Of a stretch of 64,000 bases of DNA, positions 55,042-64,000 are shown one piece after another. Within the stretch, counting starts at the first letter, position 1, and each line of letters begins with the position of its first letter. Origin of the DNA: Phaseolus vulgaris (lineage: Eukaryota > Streptophyta > Magnoliopsida > Fabales > Fabaceae); the NCBI RefSeq assembly GCF_000499845.2, contig NC_023750.2:12155285-12219284 (forward strand), in the 5' to 3' direction. The notes below the pieces were generated by a model, which was given only the letters and a program-made list of their open reading frames with translations, did not search any database and had not been told where the DNA came from. Position numbers and translations under genes: made by a program.

Positions 55042-55236
55042 CTTAAAGAGATCATTGTACGTGTAATTAGGGTGCAACAGGACAGAAATGAAAACCTAAT
55101 AGTTGCCCGTGTGGATGTAGGTTGCAGTTGGCGACCAAACCACGTTAAATCCTGTGTTGTTTATTTTCTGCAGTTGATTCGTGATTATGTGTGTTGCCTC
55201 CGCGTGCATTTTTTTTCCATCAAGTGGCATAAGAGC
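55042..55236 (+). repeat. 3' part of a Tnt1-like copia LTR plus primer site (element K)
   Basis: 55042-55222 matches the LTR at 58953-59213 (GTGTGGATGTAGGTTGCAGT in both) and ends CCATCA. 55225-55236 is TGGCATAAGAGC, a two-change version of the tRNA-iMet primer site TGGTATCAGAGC. The 5' part of the LTR is not recognisable. Confidence 0.75.
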
Positions 55237-55308
55237 TTGGATCGTTTACACATTAGATATCCAATCAACAGAAATTAATCGACTCGAGACGTAAAAAAGT
55301 GCGCCTGC

Positions 55309-55514
55309 AGCAGCATCCCAAAGTGATGGAGATCAAGCTCAAGAGGACATGGAGGCCAATCAACAAGATCAAGACGAGGTGGAGGCACAAATAGAAGACG
55401 CCCATGGAGGTCAAAGTCCACCTCAAAGGATTACAAGAAGCATGTTCAAAGCTTTGGGAGCTAGAGGACATTTATTTTCTCTTTTTGTAATTTCTTTAGT
55501 TGAAGGTGCTTAGA
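55309..55514 (+). pseudogene. C-terminal pol fragment of a D-like gypsy element
   Basis: A frame ending in an acidic, Gln-rich tail (QDQDEVEAQIEDAHGG), a basic QRITRSMFKALG block and a hydrophobic end with TAG at 55512-55514. It resembles 6841-7020 plus 19444-19490. It abuts the copia primer region abruptly at about 55270, so it is an insertion or junction. 55515-55580 leads to a GGGGGGG polypurine tract. Confidence 0.55.
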
Positions 55515-55580
55515 AGGAAACATTAGAAACCTCTTTTGTTTTAGCATCTTTTAGTCTTTAGTTAAGAGTCTTAGGGGGGG

Positions 55581-56323
55581 TGTGTTAGTAGATAGGTGTA
55601 GGAGTAAATAAGGAGGTGCCAAAGTGAGAGAAGGGATCACACCTTCCTCATGCTTTGTTTCAGGCGCAAATTCTAGAAGCTTTTTAGGAGGGAGTTTTTT
55701 TGAATTTGTGTAGCTTACTTTTCAGCACCTTAGGCTATAAATAGAGGTGCTCTCTTTGTAAAATTCAGATTGGAATTAATCTAAGAAAACTCTACTCAAA
55801 TTTTGAGTGATCATTGGAGAGCTTTTGAGCCTTCTTCTCTAGTCTTATCTTGATGGATCCATGGAGTCCTCAAGTGGCGACAGCACTCTCATCTAGGAGC
55901 ATTCCACACTTCTAGTGGCGAGATCATCCATCATCCTTCCATCTTCATGAGCATTTCTTCTCTCCTTCCTTTCTCCTTTGTTAATTCCTTGTTCTAGCTT
56001 GTTGTCTTGTTGTTTGGTTCGGCTTTTCTAGTTTTCCAGCACCTATGTTCTGTTCTTTACCTTTTAATTTCATTTTGTTCGGTAGAAATGTGTTCTTATG
56101 CAATTCTGTTCGGTACTTCTTAGTTTTACCTCTTTTTGTTGGTTCAATTTGACAATATGTGGAACATCCAAATGAGCTTGGGATTTGGTACTAGTTTTTT
56201 GTGAGTTCTTGTCTTAGAATAATGATCCAACTCTAAGAAAAGTGCCTCTATAATGTCCAACTCAAGGTGATTCCTAAGAATGTCAAGAATCATTCTCTAT
56301 ATGACTAGTGGAATCACATCACA
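55581..56323 (+). repeat. D-like gypsy 3' LTR
   Basis: 743 bp, TGTGTTAGTAGA...TCACATCACA, with CTATAAATAGAGG at 55734. It shares order of motifs (TATA box, AGTGGCGACA, C/T-rich U5) with the D-family LTRs but is well diverged. The right end is uncertain. Confidence 0.5.
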
Positions 56324-57654
56324 AAGCCTATGAAGCTCGGATACAGCAAAAATGGTGTCGTTCACGTTTCCGATACGCCGCAGGTGCGGACACGCGACGG
56401 ATGCATGCACGACGCGGTGTAAGAAGCATTTGTATGGGCCAGATACGACCCTTTTTCTGGACACGCCGAAGAGGACGCGGTCCACTCCTTGAACACGCCA
56501 AAAAGGACGTCAGAAAGAAAAAAGAAATTAGGAACAAATAATATACTTTTTCCTTAAAAGAATTTATAATTTGACAAATATACACTATAAATATGAGTTA
56601 GAACGCGTAAGAGAGCATTGTTGAACGCAAGAAGAAGGCGTAAGAGTGGTGAGCATTGTACGAAGAAAAAGGAAGAAGAAGAAAAAAGAGAACCTGGTGG
56701 AAGTAACTATTCTTAGTTTTAATATTATAATATCAATTTCACTATCCTAGGTAAGTAACTATTCTTAGTTTTAATATAATAATATCAATTTCACTGTCCA
56801 ATTGTCCAATGAATCACTTCCCAATGAATCCCTTCGTTCCAATGTCTAAATTCTTAAAAAAAATTATTTGTCATTAAATGCATACCTACCATTGTTACAG
56901 AGGAAGGTATACTCTAAATTTAACTTTTTTTAATTGAATTTTTAATATTTTCAAATAATTTATATATAATTTTTTTTTATAATTATATTTATTAGGATTA
57001 TTTTTAAATCATTTTTATAAATGTTTTTCTTGATTTTTTTCTTATAACAAAATATACTACTATATTTTAATTTATATATAGTCGTTTCCCGTGTCTTATA
57101 TTTTTAAATTTAGCTGTATTTTTGTGTCCGTATTCGTGTCAGATACTGGTCGTATCCGTGTCTGCGCCTCATAGTCCAAAGTTAGGGTTTTGCAAAGGCG
57201 GTAGCAGCGTCCTAAAGCTAGGGTTTCGTAGGGGCTGTAGCGGCGGCCCAAAGCTAAGGTTTCATTGCAGCCCAAGATTCGCAACAGGCAGAACTGCGAC
57301 TCGCGGCAGATGTGCGCAGTAGACGGTGCGACGTGCAGTGGTGTGGGTCGCAACAGGAGCGGTGGTGGCTTGTGACGTTGTGCAAGTGGCTTGCTCGCAG
57401 TAGAGTCGTGTGCAGGCAATGCAGTGGAGTGCACCATGCAGTGTCGGATCGCGTTTCGCAGCGAACAGGTGTAGGTGTTTGCAGTGAGCGAGACAACACG
57501 GAGGTGTAGGGCGATGCAAGTGACGGAAGACGCATGGTGGCGCTTGCATTTTTCTCCTGGTGTAGCAGTGACGGTGCGATGTTAGGTGTGGGGTGTGGTT
57601 GTTTTTCGCTGCGGCACAGAGTTATGACAGTTCAGTTTCTGAGCACATCAATAT
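56324..57654. other. Unassigned stretch inside the K region
   Basis: 56324-56520 is GC-richer with repeated GGACACG-like words, echoed at 57085-57170. 56705-56752 and 56753-56800 are a two-copy tandem duplication (TAACTATTCTTAGTTTTAAT). 57180-57270 has three copies of a TAGGGTTT/GGCGGTAGCAGC-like word. 57300-57600 is GC-rich, without an open plant-like coding frame. Confidence 0.4.
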
Positions 57655-58950
57655 TTGATCTTAGCCACATTTATGTCAGTGGAAATTAAGTTCGATGATG
57701 AAGTTCAAGCTTTACTAGTGCTATTGTCTTTGCCTGACAGTTGGTCCGGAACGGTTACAACAGTTACCAGTTCAGCAGAATCCGATGGATTCACTTTTGA
57801 AAAGATTTGTGATCTCATTCTTGGCGAGGATGTCCGAAGAATGAGTTTTGGGGAATTATCTAGTGAATCGCTATATGTCATCAGAGGTAAGAAAAATATC
57901 AGAGATAGTGGGAGAAAGAACAAAAGAAGGAATCAGTCAACGACTCAGGATTGCTCAAGTGTAACATGTTGGAACTGCAAGGAGGTGGGGCATTTCAGAA
58001 ATAATATCCAAATGGTAAACAAGTCAACATTGCAGAAAACTCCACGGACAAGGACCTCTTAGTCTGTTGCGCGGATAGCAGTGTGGATTCCTAGGTCATG
58101 GATTTTGGTGCTTCATTTCATTCTACCCACAGTAGTGAAGCATTGCAGAATCTAATTATTGGGGACTTCGGAAAGGTAAGACTAGCAGACAACAAAACTC
58201 CTGATGTTACGGGCATGGATGACATAGTGTTGAAGACGCTAGTCGATTTCTGGACTTTGAAGGATGTCAGAGTTGTTCCAAACTTAACGAAAAGTGGGAT
58301 TTCTGTTAGGCAGTTGGACGAACAAGGACATGAAGTGAAGTTTGGAAATCAGCAGTGGAAGGTCGTCAAGGGAAATCTTGTCATGGCCCGCGGAAGAAAG
58401 AGAGGTTCGTTGTATATGGTCGGATTACCGTCTGAAGGAGTGACCATCCTAGTTTAGAAGATAAACAAAGTCCGATTCATAGAATCTCGTGGGCAGAAGA
58501 GGGTTGTCTTTACAAGAGAGAAACCCAGAACCGCAAGTCAAATTCAGGATGAACAACCATGGAAAGGTTCAGGTAGACCAGTCAGAGGTACTTATCACAG
58601 TGGGAGCACAGGTCGTGCTTCAGCTGAGGTTCCTAGACGACAGTGGGTTAGGAGAACCAGTATTCCAACTGTTGAAACATCTCCAGAAAATTTCTTGTAG
58701 AGTATGGAGTATATTTGTTCTCAGGCTATTCCAGGATCTGGCAATTCCTGTAAGTGGGAGCCGGTAGGAACAGAGAACGGGTCAGTGACTGACGTGTTGA
58801 AACTCAGGGGAGTTTTAACAAAGTCTTCAAATGATTAAGAAGGCCGGTGGTAACTAGAGATGGAACATTGAGTTCCGTCAACAAATTACAGAAGTACATG
58901 TACACAGTTTGAAGCGCAGATGAACATTGTTCCGTGGCTTCAAGTGGGAG
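57655..58950 (+). pseudogene. gag-protease remnant of Tnt1-like copia element K
   Basis: 57661-58062 encodes the gag end: VEIKFDDEVQALLVLLSLP, then the zinc knuckle CWNCKEVGHFRNN, whose final Cys is lost. After a stop, 58098-58457 encodes protease and linker: MDFGASFHSTHSSEAL (the catalytic D-S/T-G is DFG here), then LKDVRVVPNLTKSGISVRQLD. Then scrambled frames lead to a polypurine tract (AAGTGGGAG, ending 58950). Integrase, RT and RNase H are absent. The copia affiliation is clear from these motifs. Confidence 0.85.
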
Positions 58951-58952
58951 AT

Positions 58953-59213
58953 TGTTAGGTATGAAGCTAGGATCAATTAGGTTGGGCTGACTAGACACCA
59001 TGTTTAGTGAGTAGGCTTAATCATTGTGTCCCTTTTATAATTCTATTTAAAGAGATGATTGTACTTGCAATTGAGGTGCAACAGGACAAAAAATGAAAAC
59101 CTAATAATTGTCAGTGTGGATGTAGGTTGCAGTTGGCGACTGAACCACGTTAAATATTTTTTGCGATTGATTTGTGATTATGTGTGTTGCTTCTGCATGC
59201 GTTTTTTCCATCA
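58953..59213 (+). repeat. 3' LTR of copia element K
   Basis: 261 bp, TGTTAGGTATGAAG...TTTTCCATCA, following the polypurine tract. The right half matches 55042-55222. TATA-like TTTTATAATTC near 59033. Confidence 0.8.
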
Positions 59214-61329
59214 AGATGTGCACTTGTATTTAGTATGTAATAAAGGGAAATGATATCGAAATAACTTTATATTAACTAAAAATATAACAAAAGAAATTAT
59301 ACTAGTAACTACTTTTTAACACAAATATATCTGAAGGAGGAATTGAAACTAAAAATATTTTTTTAATTCATAAACCTCCTAAAAAGATGAAATAAAGAAT
59401 ATTTGTGAGATGGAAGAATAAAGTTTTTTAAGTATAATAAAAAATAAAGAAGAACAAATAAAAATATATAAAAACTGAAATTAAGTACCAAAGTGTCGGA
59501 GAAGAAATATTAAAAACTGCTAAAAAGTTTAAAGAGATAGAAAATGAATTTATTATCAGATACGCTTAACACCTATAGAAATTCATTTACTATATATTTA
59601 CAATATGAAGAAGGATTTAATGAAAACAAAATCCCCACATAAGCTAAACCGGTACAAATAATAAGGCCAAATAACAGAATTTCAAAATATCACGAATAAC
59701 ATTTTAATTCCCTGCTTGGATTTTTGCTGTTGTGTGTATCTTGATTATACATTAATATTCTCATAATCAATAGAAAAACATATAAAATATTCAAAGACTT
59801 TTTTAAAAATTAATTAAAAAATGGAATAGTGGTGTCAACAAAAAAAGATACATATAGCCCAAACTAAAATAACTTTTTTAGGACACAAAATATATCAATT
59901 TCATAGAGGCTAATTCTCCGTGCACCAGATCAATTTTGATATGTATTCACCACTTATTTTTAATCTTCAAATTGCTCTTCTCATCTTTTCCAGATTTTCG
60001 CATTTGGAATGAAAAAAATATTCTGAATTTTAGCATATGGAAGACATTATTGTGTTGTGGATTGTTATATCCGGAAGACACATCTCAGTTCTGAATTTGT
60101 ATATCCAGAACGGTCTTACTTGTGTTGTGGATATAAATATCTAGAAAAATAAGGATAAAACAGATATTTTCTTTGCAGTGTTGAGTGTAGGTCATAAATG
60201 ATCTGGTACAGAAAGAATTAGCTTTTCAGACATTCTTGAAATGTTTAAATTATGTATCCGATAATATTCAAAAAAATATTATAGTATTGCTCCAAAATTC
60301 CTTAATAGATTAAGAAAGAATCCTAAACTTTGGACGAATGAACAAATGAATAGATGATTTTGCCCCTTCATTTAACAAAAAAAAAGTAGTATAAAAGGGT
60401 GTTAGTACCTCTAATTCTCTTGTTACTAAAAATACCTCAGCATTAAGAGTACTTCCTCAACCCTTGAATTCCTCATGAATTTCTAATGACACTTCCCGAC
60501 ACTACAAAGGAATCCCCTGTTGAGTTTATTATAAAAGAACAGTGTGACACGATTATGGTTCTTGAGCCAAAAGTCGAAGAAAAGATCCTTATCAAGTAAT
60601 TTCTCATCTTGTAAAAAATATTATTCTTTTTTTAAGTTAGTGAAAGGGATCCATCCCCCAATGGAAAAAGTGTTGTTAACACTGCACACAGTGAATAATA
60701 TTATTCAACAACCATTTATAATCTGTTATTCAAAACTACGAATAGCGAAGGTTGTCTCACACCTTAGAGGATTGGAACCAAAACCCATTAACAAAAACAA
60801 AATATTTCTCTGGCCATTTCCCTCCAACCGGTAACTACTTTGATCATCATTAAGCCTGGTACAAAGTACTTTTGGAACCAAACCCTAAGGACTCCTTGTA
60901 CATTGCTTTTAAAAATGCATTACCCTTTGAAGTCTCAGCTTGGTTTCAGGAAATGGTTTTGTTGGATCCGTCCTACAAAAGCCATCCTTCATCCTCAGGT
61001 AGTAAAACAAAATGAAAATTTTAAAATATTAACAAATGAAATGTCACTTGAAATTATTGAATTTTTTCTTATGTGTTTTCATGTGTGTATGAGTGTCTCT
61101 ACACGTGTGTATCTCTTCTATGTCTATGCGTACGCGTGTGAGAGAGATTAATGTGTGTTTTTGTGTTTTTACGCGTGCGTATGTTAGGATGGTCATTAAT
61201 TATAGATTTTTCAAACTCCAATAAATGAATTGAATTTAAAATTTATATCCATTTTAACTAGATTAAATTTATTTAAAATAGATTAAATCTAAATTAAAAT
61301 TACTTTATCAATTAGATTAAAAATTCATC
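59214..61329. other. AT-rich intergenic DNA
   Basis: Long A/T tracts and no recognisable gene. The 96- and 103-codon frames at 60544-61151 show no family motif. GT-rich words near 61080-61190 (GTGTGTATGAGTGTCTC) border the minisatellite. Confidence 0.45.
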
Positions 61330-62130
61330 TCGATTTGAACACAGATTAACTTGGCTCGATCTAGGCTCAGGTCGACTCTACTTGAACCCCAACCGACTTG
61401 ATTAAATTTGGATCCGGGCCTACTCAACTAACCTTATACTCGGGCTAACTCGACTTGACCTAGACCCGAGCCAACTACATTCAACCTGATACTGGGCCGA
61501 CTCAACTCGACTTGGGCCTGAGCCGACTTGACTCGATATTGGCCCAGACCGATTCGATTTGGCCTGGGTCAAGACTGACTTTACCTAGCCTGAGCAGACT
61601 TGGCTCTACTTGGGTTTTGGCCGACTCAGCTCGACCTAGACCCAAGCTTACTTAACCTAGTACTAGATCAACTCAGCTCAACATTGGCCCGAGCCCACTT
61701 AGCTCGACATGTTCCCGAGTTGACTCGACTCAATTTGAGTATGGGTTGACTCAACTTAGGCCCAAAATGACTCGGTTCGACTTGGATCTGGGTCTTGCTC
61801 GACATTGGCACATGCCAACTCGGCTCGACATGGACTCATACCGACTCGACTTGACATGGGCATGGGTCCAATCAACTTGATATGGGTTTGGACCCACTCG
61901 TCTCAACATGGGTCAGAGTCCAATCGGCTCAACATGACCCTGGGTTGACTCGGTTGGATATGGGTCCAGACCAACTCAACTTGGACCCGAACTGACTCGG
62001 CTTGACTAGGACCTATATTGACTTAGTTCGACATGGGCTCGATGTCGAGTCAATCTATTACTAGACTGACTTAGTTCGACCTGAACTCAAGCTGACTCGA
62101 CTCGACATTGATTTAGCCGACTCTATTAGA
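61330..62130. repeat. 26-bp minisatellite
   Basis: About 30 diverged copies of a 26-bp unit near CCGACTCGGCTCGACATGGGCCYGAG, with occasional 20-22-bp short units. It is GC-richer than its flanks. The period is not a multiple of three and there is no long frame. Confidence 0.9.
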
Positions 62131-64000
62131 CATTTGTGAATAGACATTTGTGGATGAGAGATTTTGTCTTAATGAGTGTATTTGTGTCTCAATATTTATT
62201 TTTCTACATGTGTTTGTTTCTATGTGTGTTTATATCTGTATTAATTACAATTATATGTTTATTTAAATGGTTAAGTCACCCCCTCTTTCTTTTTATATTT
62301 ATGATTATAGTATGATATTTTCACACAAAAATAGATGATTCTATAATAGGACCTATACATTAACATATTAGAAATCTTGTTATGCTTGTTTTAACTTCTG
62401 ATTTAATTACATACACTTAAGGATATGTCTAGTTGACTTAAAAGCAGTAGATTTTATAATGTTACACATTAATAGTAATTTTTAATTAAATGTAAAACTA
62501 TTTTTCAGAATTTATCTTATTATCTTTATTTATAATAAATTATTGCCTTTATTTCATAATAATGCATTAATTATAATTTATTAATAATATAAAGGTACAA
62601 TTAATTTTTACAATCTTATCTAAAATTAGGTGGGAATTATTTTATAAAAGGGAAAAAAAAGGAAATCTAGGTTACAGCTCCAAAATTTAAGCTAATCTAA
62701 AAGTTCTACAAAAATGAGTTAAATCAAACGTAAAAGAATTTAACCTAAATTAAATTATTTTTTATATGTTTCTCCACATCTAATAAAATTCTTAGAAAAA
62801 AATTCTCATATTACCTATCTCAATTAATTATTTACCCAATAAAGTTTTTTTTACCATGAGGGAGTATTTATTTATTGTACCTCTCTTTGATTATTTGAAT
62901 CCTCTTTCCAATTTCTTTTCATTATTTACATTTAACCTTTATAATCTTATAAAATAATTGAAAAGATTAATGTAATGCATAAACAAACATCGTGTAATAT
63001 TTTTTAAACGATTAAGATAAATAAATAAAAAGTAGAATGTATAATATTAGGTACATTTGTTGATTTGTGCTTATAAAACATATATAATTGTAAAAAAAGT
63101 GATGTATTAATATAACTGACACGTGCTTGTTTATAATCTTAAAATATTTTTAATTAAAATTATTTCAACTAATTTTAGAAATAACTCAAAGTTGCTTATA
63201 GAAAAAGAAGTTTTCCCTTTTTTTCAATTTTCTTAAAAGAAATTTATCCAAATATAGAAAAATTGTTAACAAGTGATTATTTATTAAAAAATATTGTTTT
63301 TCCTTATTTTTGTTTTTAGCAAACAAACCTATAAGAATTAAAAGTAAAAAGTGATATATATATATAGGTATTTGATAATTAAGCATAGCCATACAATGAA
63401 AAAATGTATACTACACACGCTTAGATTAGTTTACTTTTCAAGGAAGTATTGCATAATATTATTAGGGTGCAAGTCTTTAAAAAAAATCCTAAAATTATAT
63501 TCTTTGTATATATGAGATATAGATAAATTTTAATAAATAGTTAAACAACCATTCAATTTTATTTTTCCTTCAAATCTAATCATAACAAATTTTTTGAAGG
63601 CTTAAACAATCAACATAGAATCACTTTCCAAAAAAATTATGGAATTACCATTTTACCATGGATAACTCTTGTGAACATAGCTCTCATAATCTTTATCTTT
63701 CAGGCTATAAAGTTAACAATAACTTTCCAAATATTTCTCATTGTCATCTCTCAAAATACAATCACAAATAATTAAATTCAGATTGCCACAGCAATTTCAT
63801 CAATATTGTCATTTAGATTGTGTTTGAATTGGTGAAAAAATGAAAAAACTTGTGAGAGTTTTGAGGGAGTGAGACGAAGACTCACTACATGGAATATCTC
63901 AAATTACTAACTCCTCATACACAACAAAAGCAAGGTCTAAAACGTATTTGGCTCACTGCTTGTGTCTTTTCTTGCTTTCTTCACACCTCAGGAAGGATGT
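62131..64000. other. AT-rich intergenic DNA to window end
   Basis: No gene, RNA or repeat family recognised. The last 180 bases are slightly GC-richer, without a supported frame. Confidence 0.45.

Noticed and set aside
55265..55471. Minus-strand 68-codon frame
   Set aside because: Shadow of the gypsy pol C-terminal fragment on the plus strand.
57180..57270. TAGGGTTT words as an interstitial telomere
   Set aside because: Only three separated copies within a longer GC-rich repeat, not a TTTAGGG array.
60544..61151. Two plus-strand frames of 96 and 103 codons
   Set aside because: AT-rich, no motif, no splice-linked partner and no promoter seen.

Overview
This is plant nuclear DNA. It has one intronless PRA1-family host gene, GT...AG introns, TATA boxes of the CTATAAATA type, nested LTR retrotransposons with 5-bp target-site duplications (TSDs), and AT-rich intergenic DNA. 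Several points suggest a legume, perhaps the Phaseolus/Vigna group: Ty3/gypsy elements primed by tRNA-Lys, and a Ty1/copia LTR full of AACAACCGATTGTTT-like motifs. That assignment is from memory of such elements and was not tested. There are no bacterial-type operons, CRISPR arrays or tRNA/rRNA genes.

Layout: 1-1569 is the gag end and 5' LTR of a minus-strand gypsy element (L) cut by the window edge. It sits in a D-family LTR (1570-1911). From 1912 comes an old plus-strand gypsy element (C) with a deleted pol, a tandem-repeat 3' region and an antisense extra ORF. C is interrupted by a 963-bp insert flanked by a 78-bp duplication (5532-6494) and by a D-family fragment (6841-7020 and 19444-20245). 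Inside that D fragment sits a complete 12.4-kb minus-strand gypsy element (A, 7021-19443, TSD GATCA). C's probable 3' LTR is at 20450-20975. 21055-31697 is gypsy element F, split by a copia element (G, 22383-27434), which itself carries an inverted solo LTR (24797-25886). 32464-33135 is the PRA1 gene. 34829-39695 is gypsy element B (TSD GATCT). 40673-46684 is gypsy element E, with LTRs that look identical and a pol deletion. 47634-51448 is gypsy element H (TSD TCACT). 51449-54960 is AT-rich DNA with degenerate repeats. 55042-59213 holds fragments of a Tnt1-like copia element (K) and another D-family end. The rest is AT-rich intergenic DNA with a 26-bp minisatellite (61330-62130).

The gypsy elements share a plan typical of the plant Tat lineage: a tRNA-Lys primer site (PBS), gag, protease, RT, RNase H, integrase, a conserved C/T-rich motif just after integrase, a family-specific tandem-repeat block, then an antisense gene running away from the 3' LTR. 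That antisense gene has its own 5' region and a phase-1 intron, and encodes a proline-rich plus coiled-coil protein. It is nearly complete in A, decayed in C, and reduced to a C-terminal scrap in E and an N-terminal scrap in F. Four of the elements (B, C, E, H) have lost most of pol. E has lost it while keeping a 916-codon gag-protease frame and matching LTRs, so it looks like a young non-autonomous element moved by proteins from others. The antisense gene and the recurrent pol-deletion derivatives are the most interesting signals here.
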